Assembly (NCBI RefSeq): GCF_016917755.1
Contig: NZ_CP070326.1
Span: 6,634,001 to 6,698,000 of the forward strand
Length of the DNA stretch: 64,000 nucleotides
From: Streptomyces noursei
Lineage (GTDB): Bacteria; Actinomycetota; Actinomycetes; Streptomycetales; Streptomycetaceae
Direction of reading: 5' to 3'
The notes under the pieces are model-generated. The model ran no database searches. It worked only from the letters and a program-made list of their open reading frames with translations, and was not told where the DNA came from. Both the position numbers and the translations under genes were made by a program. This document shows, in pieces, positions 53,525 to 63,073 of this stretch; within the stretch, counting starts at the first letter, position 1; each line of letters begins with the position of its first letter.

Positions 53525-55018
53525 ATGGCAGACCTGATCAAGCTCACCGCCGCAGAGATCGCGGCGAAGATCGCCGCCGGCGAGCTCACCGCCGTCGAGG
53601 TGACCGAGGCCCACCTGGCCCGCATCGAGGCCGTCGACGAGAAGGTGCACGCCTTCCTGCACGTGGACCGCGAGGGCGCGCTGGCCCAGGCCCGCGCCAT
53701 CGACGAGAAGCGGGCCCGCGGCGAGAAGCTCGGCCCGCTGGCCGGTGTCCCGCTCGCGCTGAAGGACATCTTCACCACCCAGGACATGCCGACCACCGTC
53801 GGCTCGAAGATCCTCGAAGGGTGGATGGCGCCCTACGACGCCACGCTGACCAAGAAGCTCAAGGACGCCGACGTCGTCATCCTCGGCAAGACCAACATGG
53901 ACGAGTTCGCCATGGGGTCGTCGACGGAGAACAGCGCCTACGGGCCGACCGGCAACCCCTGGGACCTCACCAAGATCCCCGGCGGCTCCGGCGGCGGCTC
54001 CTCCGCCGCCCTCGCCTCCTTCCAGGCCCCGCTGGCCATCGGCACGGACACCGGCGGGTCGATCCGTCAGCCCGCCGCCGTCACCGGCACCGTCGGCGTC
54101 AAGCCCACCTACGGCGGGGTCTCCCGCTACGGCATGGTGGCCTTCTCCAGCTCCCTGGACCAGGGCGGCCCGTGCGCCCGCACGGTGCTGGACGCGGCGC
54201 TGCTCCACGAGGCCATCGCCGGCCACGACCCGCTGGACTCCACCTCCATCGACGCCCCGGTCCCGCCGGTCGTCGAGGCGGCCCGCAACGGCAGCGTGGA
54301 CGGGATGCGGGTCGGCGTCGTCAAGCAGTTCCGCGGCGAGGGCTACCAGCCCGGTGTGCTCCAGCGCTTCGACGAGACGGTCGCGCTGCTCACGGAGCTG
54401 GGCGCCGAGGTCGTCGAGCTGGACTGCCCGTCCTTCGACCTGGCACTGGCCGCGTACTACCTGATCGCGCCCTCCGAGTGCTCCTCCAACCTCGCCCGCT
54501 TCGACGCCATGCGCTACGGCCTGCGGGTCGGCGACGACGGCACGAAGTCCGCCGAGGAGGTCACCGCGCTGACCCGCGAGGCCGGCTTCGGCCCCGAGGT
54601 CAAGCGCCGCATCATGCTCGGCACGTACGCGCTCAGCTCCGGCTACTACGACGCGTACTACGGCAGCGCCCAGAAGGTCCGCACGCTGATCACCCGCGAC
54701 TTCGAGCGGGCCTTCGAGCAGGTCGACGTGATCATCTCGCCGACCACGCCGACCACCGCGTTCCCGATCGGCGAGCGCACCGACGACCCGATGGCGATGT
54801 ACCTCGCCGACGTGTGCACCATCCCCGCCAACCTGGCGGGCAACGCCGCCATGTCGCTGCCCTGCGGACTGGCTCCCGAGGACGGGCTGCCGGTGGGGTT
54901 GCAGATCATCGCCCCGGCCATGGCCGACGACCGGCTGTACAAGGTCGGCGCCGCGGTCGAGTCCGCGCTCACCGAGAAGTGGGGCCACCCGCTCATCGAG
55001 GAGGCTCCGGCCCTGTGA
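53525..55018 (+). CDS. gatA: Asp-tRNA(Asn)/Glu-tRNA(Gln) amidotransferase subunit A
   Basis: Glutaminase/amidase subunit that supplies ammonia to GatB. It has 497 residues with the Ser-cisSer-Lys amidase triad: Lys in PLALKDIFTT, and the serine pair in GGSGGGSSAALAS and GTDTGGSIRQPAA. Other conserved parts are KTNMDEFAMGSSTENSAYGP and KPTYGGVSRYGMVAFSSSLDQ. The ATG at 53525 follows GGGGGAGGAG; a GTG at 53519 overlapping the gatC stop is less likely. Confidence 0.96.
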   Translation: MADLIKLTAAEIAAKIAAGELTAVEVTEAHLARIEAVDEKVHAFLHVDREGALAQARAIDEKRARGEKLGPLAGVPLALKDIFTTQDMPTTVGSKILEGWMAPYDATLTKKLKDADVVILGKTNMDEFAMGSSTENSAYGPTGNPWDLTKIPGGSGGGSSAALASFQAPLAIGTDTGGSIRQPAAVTGTVGVKPTYGGVSRYGMVAFSSSLDQGGPCARTVLDAALLHEAIAGHDPLDSTSIDAPVPPVVEAARNGSVDGMRVGVVKQFRGEGYQPGVLQRFDETVALLTELGAEVVELDCPSFDLALAAYYLIAPSECSSNLARFDAMRYGLRVGDDGTKSAEEVTALTREAGFGPEVKRRIMLGTYALSSGYYDAYYGSAQKVRTLITRDFERAFEQVDVIISPTTPTTAFPIGERTDDPMAMYLADVCTIPANLAGNAAMSLPCGLAPEDGLPVGLQIIAPAMADDRLYKVGAAVESALTEKWGHPLIEEAPAL

Positions 55019-55052
55019 GCGGAGCTGTCAACGACCTGCTGGAGGAGACGCT

Positions 55053-55295
55053 GTGAGTGGAAAGCTGGCCAAGGCCAAGAACTTCAAGAAGTCCAAGCCC
55101 GGCACCTACCTGTCCATCGGCACCACGCTGTTCGGCGCGGTGAGCGTCGTCAAGCAGGCGAAGAAGGCCAAGGGGGAGCAGGACATGCTCCAGCTGGTCG
55201 ACGCCGTCGTCTCCGCCGCCGCCATCGTCACCGGTGTCGCCCTGCTCGTCCGCGAACTGCGTCGTCTCAACGACGACGACGTCCTCGCGGGCTGA
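55053..55295 (+). CDS. Small membrane protein between gatA and gatB
   Basis: 80-residue protein of unknown function from a GTG with GGAGGAG upstream. It starts with a Lys-rich segment (SGKLAKAKNFKKSKPGTYL), then has a first hydrophobic segment (SIGTTLFGAVSVV), a KQAKKAKGEQD loop, and a transmembrane helix (AVVSAAAIVTGVALLVREL). The position inside the gatCAB operon is shared, to my recollection, with other Streptomyces. Nothing in the sequence links it to tRNA amidation. Confidence 0.75.
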   Translation: MSGKLAKAKNFKKSKPGTYLSIGTTLFGAVSVVKQAKKAKGEQDMLQLVDAVVSAAAIVTGVALLVRELRRLNDDDVLAG

Positions 55296-55326
55296 CCGGC
55301 GCCGGACCTGAGAGGTTAGTTTCACC

Positions 55327-56835
55327 GTGACTGTCACCGACCTGGTGCCGTACGAGGACGCGCTGGCCACCTACGACCCTGTGATGGGTCTGGAGGTGCA
55401 CGTCGAACTCGGTACCAAGACCAAGATGTTCTGCGGGTGCGCAACCACCCTGGGCGCCGAGCCCAACGCGCAGACCTGCCCCACCTGCCTGGGCCTGCCC
55501 GGCTCCCTCCCGGTCGTCAACGCGACCGGCGTGGAGTCCGCGATCAAGATCGGCCTGGCGCTGAACTGCTCCATCGCCGAGTGGTGCCGCTTCGCCCGGA
55601 AGAACTACTTCTATCCGGACATGCCGAAGAACTTCCAGACCTCCCAGTACGACGAGCCGATCGCCTTCGACGGCTACCTCGACGTGCAGCTGGAGGACGG
55701 CGAGGTCTTCCGCGTCCACATCGAGCGCGCCCACATGGAGGAGGACACCGGCAAGTCCACCCACATCGGTGGGGCGACCGGCCGGATCCACGGCGCGCAG
55801 CACTCGCTGCTGGACTACAACCGCGCTGGCATCCCGCTCATCGAGATCGTCACCAAGCCGATCGAGGGCGCCGGCGAGCGGGCCCCCGAGGTCGCCAAGG
55901 CGTACGTCGCCGAGCTGCGCGAGCTCATCAGGGCGCTGGGCGTCTCCGAGGCCCGCATGGAGATGGGCCAGATGCGCTGCGACGTGAACCTCTCGCTGCG
56001 CCCCAGGGGCACCGAGAAGTTCGGCACCCGCTCGGAGACCAAGAACGTCAACTCGCTGCGCTCCGTGGAGCGGGCCGCCCGGTACGAGATCCAGCGGCAC
56101 GCCGCGGTGCTCTCCTCCGGCGGCACGATCATCCAGGAGACCCGGCACTTCCACGAGGACGACGGCTCCACCACCTCGGGCCGGGTCAAGGAGGAGGCGG
56201 AGGACTACCGCTACTTCCCCGAGCCCGACCTGGTGCCGGTGGCCCCGTCCCGTGAGTGGGTCGAGGAGCTGCGGGCCACCCTGCCCGAGCTGCCGCGGGT
56301 CCGCCGCAACCGGCTGCGCGAGGAGTGGGGCATCTCCGAGCACGACATGCAGTCGATCCTCAACGCCGGGGCGGTCGACCTGATCGTCGCCACCGCCGAC
56401 GCCGGTGCGGACGCCGCCGCGGCCCGCAAGTGGTGGATGGGCGAACTGGCCCGCCGCGCCAACGAGGACGGGGTGGAGCTGGCCGCGCTGCCGATCACCC
56501 CGGAGCAGGTCGCCCGGGTCGCCGCGCTGGTGGCCGACGGCTCGCTCAACGACAAGCTGGCCCGGCAGGCCATCGAGGGTGTGCTGGCCGGCGAGGGCGA
56601 CCCGGACGTGGTCGTCGAGAAGCGCGGGCTGAAGGTCGTCTCCGACGAGGGTGCGCTCGGCACCGCCGTGGAGGAGGCGATCGCCGCCAACGCCGCCATC
56701 GCCGACAAGATCCGTGGCGGCAAGGTCGCCGCGGCCGGTGCCCTGGTCGGCGCGGTCATGAAGGCCACCCGCGGCCAGGCGGACGCGGCCCGCGTGCGCG
56801 AGCTGATCCTGGAGAAGCTGGGCGTCGAGGGCTGA
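55327..56835 (+). CDS. gatB: Asp-tRNA(Asn)/Glu-tRNA(Gln) amidotransferase subunit B
   Basis: Kinase/transamidase subunit that activates the misacylated tRNA and accepts ammonia from GatA. The 502 residues show GLEVHVELGTKTKMFCGC, a zinc site of four Cys (FCGC and CPTCLGLPGSLPVVN), RKNYFYPDMPKNFQTSQYDEP, EDTGKSTHIGG, MRCDVNLSLRPRG and the C-terminal tail domain LNDKLARQAIEGVLAGEGDP. The start is a GTG at 55327. Last gene of the gat operon; a strong hairpin follows. Confidence 0.96.
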   Translation: MTVTDLVPYEDALATYDPVMGLEVHVELGTKTKMFCGCATTLGAEPNAQTCPTCLGLPGSLPVVNATGVESAIKIGLALNCSIAEWCRFARKNYFYPDMPKNFQTSQYDEPIAFDGYLDVQLEDGEVFRVHIERAHMEEDTGKSTHIGGATGRIHGAQHSLLDYNRAGIPLIEIVTKPIEGAGERAPEVAKAYVAELRELIRALGVSEARMEMGQMRCDVNLSLRPRGTEKFGTRSETKNVNSLRSVERAARYEIQRHAAVLSSGGTIIQETRHFHEDDGSTTSGRVKEEAEDYRYFPEPDLVPVAPSREWVEELRATLPELPRVRRNRLREEWGISEHDMQSILNAGAVDLIVATADAGADAAAARKWWMGELARRANEDGVELAALPITPEQVARVAALVADGSLNDKLARQAIEGVLAGEGDPDVVVEKRGLKVVSDEGALGTAVEEAIAANAAIADKIRGGKVAAAGALVGAVMKATRGQADAARVRELILEKLGVEG

Positions 56836-56845
56836 TCCCGTGGAG

Positions 56846-56901
56846 CCCCGTAGGGGAGGGGCGAACGGATCCCGTAGGGGATGCGGGCGCCCCCTACGGG
56901 G
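56846..56901 (+). terminator. Hairpin downstream of gatB
   Basis: Inverted repeat CCCCGTAGGGG (56846-56856) with CCCCTACGGGG (56891-56901), plus an inner CCCGTAGGGG, 10 bp after the gatB stop. No U-tract. A probable factor-assisted terminator. Confidence 0.65.
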
Positions 56902-56955
56902 CCACAACGGATCCATGGATCCCCGGATTCCCGAGCCCGCCACCAGTGGGTCGTG

Positions 56956-56989
56956 AGCGGCCGTCCTTCCACCTGGAGGGGCGGCCGCT
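56956..56989. terminator. Second hairpin after gatB
   Basis: AGCGGCCG (56956-56963) pairs with CGGCCGCT (56982-56989), with inner TCC/GGA pairs extending the stem. It is followed by TCCGC, not by a U-tract. It lies between gatB and the oxidoreductase gene. Confidence 0.5.
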
Positions 56990-57113
56990 TCCGCATACTG
57001 GCGCGAGGGTCCGAACTTCCTCCGTCACGGCGGAATGCCGCGCCCCTCCCCGGTGCTGTCACTGGAAAAGGATCAAGGGGAGCAACGCTCGCCGGAGAGT
57101 GGAGGAGTGAGCG

Positions 57114-58040
57114 ATGGCGCAGCAGGACACCACCGCACCGGGGCCCCGGGAGGTCGCCGCGCGGCTCGGCCGGGTCGGGGTCTGGCACGGCGGGATCGGC
57201 CGGTTGTCGGCCGCGGCGGAACGGGAGTTCGCGGCGGAGGTGGAGCGGCTGGGGTACGGCGCGCTGTGGTTCGGTGAGGCGCAGGCCACCAAGGAGGCGT
57301 TCGCCCACGCCGGGCTGCTGCTGGCCGCCACCGAGCGGCTGACCGTCGCCACCGGCATCGCCAACATCTGGGCTCGGGACGCCACCGCGATGAACGCCGG
57401 CGCACACACCCTCGCCGAGGCGTACGACGGCCGGTTCCTGCTCGGCCTCGGCGCCAGTCACGCCCCGCAGGTCAACGGCCGCGGCCACGCCTACGCCAAG
57501 CCGCTCGCCGCGATGCGCTCCTACCTGGACGCGATGGACGAGGCCACGTACGAGGGCCCGGTGGCCACGCCGCCCGCCCGGGTGCTCGCCGCGCTGGGCC
57601 CCAAGATGGTGGAGCTGGCGGGGGAGCGGGCCGCGGGCGTGCACTCGTACTTCGTCACGCCCGAGCACACCGCCGGCGCCCGCGAGATCCTGGGCTCCAC
57701 CCCGCTGCTCGCCCCCGAGCAGGCCGTCCTGCTGGAGACCGACCCGGCGACCGCCCGCGCCCTGATCCGCGAGCACCACCTCGGCTTCTACCTGGCGCTG
57801 CCCAACTACGTGAACAGCCTTCGCCGGTTGGGCTTCGAGGACGACGACTTCGCCGACGGCGGCAGCGACCGCCTGGTCGACGCGATCGTGGCCTGGGGCG
57901 ACGTGGACGCGATCCGGCGCCGGGTGCGGGAGCACCACGACGCGGGCGCCGACCATGTGGCGCTCCAGCCGATCGTCGCCGACCGCGGCCTGGGCATCGG
58001 CCAACTCCGCGAGCTGGCACCGGCGTTGCTGGAGCGGTGA
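57114..58040 (+). CDS. LLM-class F420-dependent oxidoreductase
   Basis: Luciferase-like barrel enzyme of 308 residues, of the TIGR03620-like group that uses coenzyme F420 in actinomycetes. Features: VWHGGIGRLSAAAEREFAAEVERLGYGALWFGEAQATKEAF, TGIANIWARDATAMNAGAHTLAEAYDGRFLLGLGASH and the C-terminal GAHTVALQ-like GADHVALQPIV. The substrate is unknown. It converges on the aldo/keto reductase with 23 bp between stops. Confidence 0.87.
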   Translation: MAQQDTTAPGPREVAARLGRVGVWHGGIGRLSAAAEREFAAEVERLGYGALWFGEAQATKEAFAHAGLLLAATERLTVATGIANIWARDATAMNAGAHTLAEAYDGRFLLGLGASHAPQVNGRGHAYAKPLAAMRSYLDAMDEATYEGPVATPPARVLAALGPKMVELAGERAAGVHSYFVTPEHTAGAREILGSTPLLAPEQAVLLETDPATARALIREHHLGFYLALPNYVNSLRRLGFEDDDFADGGSDRLVDAIVAWGDVDAIRRRVREHHDAGADHVALQPIVADRGLGIGQLRELAPALLER

Positions 58041-58063
58041 CCGAGGGGTCGGTGACCGCGGGG

Positions 58064-59064
<1,001 letters not shown>

Positions 59065-59068
<4 letters not shown>

Positions 59069-59343
59069 GCCCGCACCGCGACGTCCACGACGAACGCCCC
59101 CCATGCGTCGGCGCCGAGCGTGAGCACCGGCCCGCCGGGGTTCTTGGAGTCGCGGATGTGGATGGTGGGGTGGGGGCTCGGGGAGGTGGCTACTTCCAGG
59201 CATGCACCGCCCTGATCGCTGCTGTAGCTGGACTTGCGCCAGTCGTAGGCGGCTTCGAGGCAGTTGCCGCCTGCACTGCCGCTGTAGCTGGACTTGAACC
59301 AGGCGAGACTGTCGGAGGATGTCTGGGTTGCTGTGCTGGTCAT
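59065..59343 (-). CDS. DUF397 protein with two tandem domains
   Basis: Small protein of 92 residues with two DUF397 units: SLAWFKSSYSGSAGGNCLEAA and DWRKSSYSSDQGGACLEVA, then VHIRDSK-type IHIRDSKNPGGPVL. In Streptomyces such proteins accompany Scr1/WhiJ-type HTH regulators and are thought to be their partners. It overlaps the HTH gene by 4 bp and the aldo/keto reductase by 4 bp. Most DUF397 proteins of this length carry one or one and a half units; here both are complete. Confidence 0.9.
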
Positions 59344-60164
59344 GACTCTCCTAGCAAGTCGTCCAGCAGGCTCTTGGACTCCTCAGGGGTGAGGGCCTGC
59401 GACCGCAGCATCCCATACACCTGTTGATACACGCTGACCTGATCGGGGTCGTCGACCAGGAAGCTGATCCGCTGAGCTTCGATGTATGCCAGATGATCGT
59501 GATCGGGCGTCTCCAGAAGGACGAGGGGGCCGTCGAGCGAGGCATGCGTGCCACGAGAGGTAGGCATGATCTGGAGCCCCAGGAAGGGAAGTTCGGCGCA
59601 TTGTCGAAGGTGGCGGAGTTGTCCGCGTAGAGCATCTGGCCCTCCTACGGGCCGATGGAGCACCACCTCCTCCAAAATGAAGTTGAGCATCGGCCGAGGC
59701 TTCTTGCGCTCCAGGAGTTTTTGGCGATCGAGCCGCGCGGAGACCCACGCGTCCGCCTCGTCTTCGTCAAGGGGTGGGTAGAGGCAGTCGAATACGGCTC
59801 GTGCGTATCGCGCGGTCTGTAGAAGTCCTGGCATCACCTGGTTCTCGTACGAAAGCAGCGTCAGCGCCTCCTCCTCGTGCTCCACGAGAGAGTGGACGAA
59901 GGCTGGGAGCTTTTCGCGTTCCGGCACCTTCTTGACCGCAACCGCCAACGCCCCCTTCGTATCGAGGATTTCGTCGAACGCCTCGGCCAGGTCGATCTTC
60001 AGCGCTCTGCGGCCCTGCTCGATCGAGCCGATGGTGTCCTCGTGGACGCCAACCGTCTCGGCCAGCGCCGGTTGCGTCAACCGGGCCGCCCTGCGGAAGT
60101 GGCTCAACTGGGCGCCGATCACGTGCCATGACGTGATCCGCTTCGGTTTGTTCGGCTGGTGCAT
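59340..60164 (-). CDS. Scr1/WhiJ-type helix-turn-helix regulator (HTH_31 + DUF5753)
   Basis: DNA-binding regulator of 274 residues. The N-terminal XRE HTH reads IGAQLSHFRRAARLTQPALAETVGVHEDTIGSIEQGRRAL; the rest is DUF5753 with MPGLLQTARYARAVFDCL, EADAWVSARLDRQKLL and GLQIMPTSRGTHASLDGPL. The family controls differentiation and antibiotics in Streptomyces, usually with a DUF397 partner. The ATG at 60164 follows GGGGGGAAGG; a longer start is in frame at 60278. Divergent from an ATPase gene, 112 bp away. Confidence 0.9.
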   Translation of the reverse strand: MHQPNKPKRITSWHVIGAQLSHFRRAARLTQPALAETVGVHEDTIGSIEQGRRALKIDLAEAFDEILDTKGALAVAVKKVPEREKLPAFVHSLVEHEEEALTLLSYENQVMPGLLQTARYARAVFDCLYPPLDEDEADAWVSARLDRQKLLERKKPRPMLNFILEEVVLHRPVGGPDALRGQLRHLRQCAELPFLGLQIMPTSRGTHASLDGPLVLLETPDHDHLAYIEAQRISFLVDDPDQVSVYQQVYGMLRSQALTPEESKSLLDDLLGES

Positions 60165-60276
60165 GCCGCTTGCCTTCCCCCCGTCGTGACCGACTGATGC
60201 GACGCGAAGTCGTACATCGCATCTGTACGAAATCACGCTGTGGTCAAGCGTAATCACGCCCAGTGACAGTGGGGGC

Positions 60277-60708
60277 ATGCAAGAGGAGATTCAGGTGGTG
60301 CGGATCCGGACGGCGCGCTATCGGCGGGAGCGCCGTTCCGTGTCGCTGGCCAGGGAGTTCGCGCGCATGGCGCTCGCCGACTGGGACCGGAAGGACGGGG
60401 CGGACGACATCGTGCTCTGCGTCAGCGAACTGGCTACGAACGCGCTGCTGCACGGTGTCCCGCCGGGGCGTGGTTACCGGCTGTGGCTGGCGCTGGGGGC
60501 GGCGGACGGCGTGCTGCGGGTCGAGGTGCACGACAGCGGGGGCGGTGAGCCGCGGGTGCCGGAGCCGGGTGGCGGGTGGACCGAGGAGTGCGGGCGCGGG
60601 CTGCTGCTGGTGTCCGCGCTCGCGGACGCCTGGGGCGTCGAGGGGCGGGTGCCCGGCAAGGTCGTGTGGTGCGAGTGGCGGCCGGAGGGGGCCGGGCGTC
60701 TCGCGTGA
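60277..60708 (+). CDS. ATP-binding protein, RsbW-like (AbaA/SpoIIAB type)
   Basis: GHKL ATPase of 143 residues, the third component of the HTH/DUF397/ATPase triad seen at loci such as whiJ. It has the N-box ELATNALLHGVPPGRGY, VEVHDSGGGEP and the G2-type ECGRGLLLVSALADAWGV. The Asp-Ser-Gly motif is DSGGG. No membrane segment. It is divergent from the HTH gene, with a 112-bp shared promoter region. Such ATPases may act as anti-sigma or partner-phosphorylating proteins. Confidence 0.85.
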   Translation: MQEEIQVVRIRTARYRRERRSVSLAREFARMALADWDRKDGADDIVLCVSELATNALLHGVPPGRGYRLWLALGAADGVLRVEVHDSGGGEPRVPEPGGGWTEECGRGLLLVSALADAWGVEGRVPGKVVWCEWRPEGAGRLA

Positions 60709-60857
60709 AGGGAGACGGGTGGGGTGCCGTTTCCAAAGTCGTCACCCCGATACCTATCGCGCGTCATGGTCGCCCACTACCGTCCCGGTCGCACCACCTC
60801 AATGGGCTGACCGAAGACCATAGGAAGGCCATATGACTGTCGACTGGGAGGTCGGGC

Positions 60858-62702
60858 GTGGCACCGGAGGTATCTCGTAGGCGGGTACTGGGAGTTGGCG
60901 CGGCGGCGGCCGGCGCGGCGGTGGCCGGGTCGCTGCTTCCGCCGTCGCTCCAGCAGGCGCTGGCGCAGGACGCGGCCCACCCCGTGCGGCACCGCGGGGG
61001 TGGGCTCCGCGAGATCAAGCACGTCGTCGTCCTGATGCAGGAGAACCGTTCCTTCGACCATTACTTCGGCATGCTGCGCGGGGTCCGCGGCTTCGGCGAC
61101 CGCAACGCCGTCGAGCTGCCCGGCGGGCGGAGCGTGTTCGAGCAGCCGGGGCCGCCGGGCGTCCGGCACGTGCTGCCCTTCTCGGTGCGTGACGCGGCCG
61201 CCGCACAGAAGAAGGACCTCCAGTACATCGGGAATCTGGACCACGGCTGGGAGGGCGGCCACCGGGCCTGGAACGGCGGCTGGATGAACAACTGGATCGC
61301 CGCCAAGTCGTCCGCCACGATGGCGCACTACGACCGCCGGGACGTCCCGCTGCACTACGAGCTCGCCGACATCTTCACGGTCTGCGACGCGTACCACTCC
61401 TCGATCCACTCCTCCACCAGCCCCAACCGCAACCACCTGGTCAGCGGCTGGACCGGCTTCGAACCGGGCAGCGGCAAGCGCGCGGTGGGCAACGACGCCT
61501 ACGGCGAGGACAAGCACACCGGCTACACCTGGACGACCTGCCCCGAGCGCCTGGAGAAGGCCGGCCGCAGCCGGTGGGTCTACCAGGAGTGGGACAACTT
61601 CACCGACAACAACCTGGAGTTATACGCCTCCTTCAAGGCGGTCGCGCACAAGGCCCTGGCCAAGGTGGACGGGGTGCACAACATGACCGCCTACTACGGC
61701 AAGCTGGCCGGCGCGGGCGAGGCCGAGCGCACCCGGCTGGCGGGCCTCCTGGAAGAGGGCGTCAAGGCGCTGAGCCGGCCCGAGCGCAGCCTGTTCGAGC
61801 GGGCGTTGCGGCGCGGCGAGCCGCAGTCCACCGCCGCCGCGTTCGCCGCCGACGTGGCGAGCGGCAAGCTGCCCGAGGTGTCCTAGCATCGTCCCGTCCG
61901 CGGCCGACTCCGAGCACCCCGGCGCGTCCTCGCCCATCGAGAGCGCCACCCTCGTCTACAAGATCCTGGACGCGCTCGGCAGCCACCCGGAGGTCTGGCG
62001 GCACACCGCCCTCTTCCTGACGTACGACGAGAACGACGGGTTCTTCGACCACGTGCCGCCGCCGGTGCCGCCGGCCGGGACGGACGGTGGAAGCCGAATC
62101 CGCCGCTCCACCAGGCGCTGCCCGAGCGGGAGACCGGCACCCGGCCGGCCCGGGCGCCGCCCTACCAGCCGGACGCCGACGGCGGCTTCGACCCGGGCGC
62201 CGGCACCTTCCGGCTGGCCGTCCGCAACGGCGGCCCCGCCTCGGAGTACCTGGCGCTCCACCCGTGCGCCAAGGAGTTCGACGCGCCCCAGCACCGGGAC
62301 GTGCGCCGGCCGGCGGAGTGGGCGGTGCCGGTCAAGGGCGGCGCCTACCGCTTCACGCTGATCGGGCCCAACGGCTTCCGGCGGGAGTTCGCCGGGAGAG
62401 CCTCGGGCGCCGCCGGGGCCGTCCGGATCAGCACCCGGATCGACGTCGCGCGGCGGGAGCTGCACCTCACCCTCGTCAACCCCGGCGCCACCGACCTGAC
62501 CGTCACCCTGACCCCGCTCGCCTATGCGCACACCGCGCCCCGGACGCTGACCGTGAAAGCCGGCGGCACCCGCACGGTCGCGCACACCGCGGACGAGGCG
62601 CACGGCTGGTACGACCTGGAGCTGAAGATCGCCGAGGACGGCTCCTTCCACCGCCGGCTGATGGGGCACGTGGAGAACGGCGAGGAGTCGGTCACCGGCT
62701 GA
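60858..62702 (+). pseudogene. Tat-exported phospholipase C (phosphocholine/acid phosphatase family), decayed
   Basis: The first 342 residues (60858-61886) form the N-terminus of a PLC-type phosphoesterase: Tat signal SRRRVLGVGAAAAGAAVAG, VVVLMQENRSFDHYFGMLRG, DVPLHYELADIFTVCDAYH and NRNHLVSGW. A TAG then ends the frame where TGG is expected, with one extra base. The +1 frame continues with IVPSAADSEHPGASSPIESA and LTYDENDGFFDHVPPPVPP to about 62085. A jump to a third frame (PNPPLHQALPERETGTRP) then skips the expected GLGFRVP...SEVFDHTS block, roughly 75 residues. The C-terminal domains run on to 62702. Two independent lesions make it a pseudogene unless the assembly is wrong. Confidence 0.88.
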
Positions 62703-62752
62703 GGAACCGGCTGAGGAACCGGCTGAGGAGCCGGCTGAGGAGCCGGCTGAGG
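62695..62752. repeat. 12-bp tandem repeat (CCGGCTGAGGAA/G)
   Basis: About 4.8 copies of CCGGCTGAGGAA or CCGGCTGAGGAG, starting within the last codons of the phospholipase pseudogene; its TGA stop lies in the first unit. Each unit contains TGA, so the frame of the pseudogene would meet a stop in every copy. Confidence 0.88.
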
Positions 62753-63073
62753 CGCGGAGGCCGCGGGGGCGGGGGAGCGGAGCGCGGGGAGCGGTGCGGA
62801 GCGGGGGGAAAGTCCGTTAAAGGGCTTTTGCCTGGGCGTAACCGCCCGATAAACAGGCCGGGTTACCTTCTGCGTCGCCTCTGTGGGGAAGTCCACAAAG
62901 AGGACAAAGGATCTTTCCGGGCTGGCACCCTGCACTCGGACGCGGGACCGTCGCGCCGGCAAGCGGCGCCGGGTGGCCCCGCGCCACCCGTCCCGCACAC
63001 CTCTGTCCGTCCGCGTTCGGCACCCCCCGCTCCCGGGAGCTTTCGGCGCACGACCCGACCCGGGAAGCAGCCT
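62753..63073. other. 321-bp region before the MMPL gene
   Basis: No gene seen. A weak hairpin at 62809-62829 (AAAGTCC with GGGCTTT, then T) may end the upstream transcript. The stretch 62815-62925 is the least GC-rich and probably contains the MMPL promoter. Confidence 0.4.

Noticed and set aside
62695..62752. CRISPR or phage repeat
   Set aside because: Short contiguous tandem units only; no spacers.
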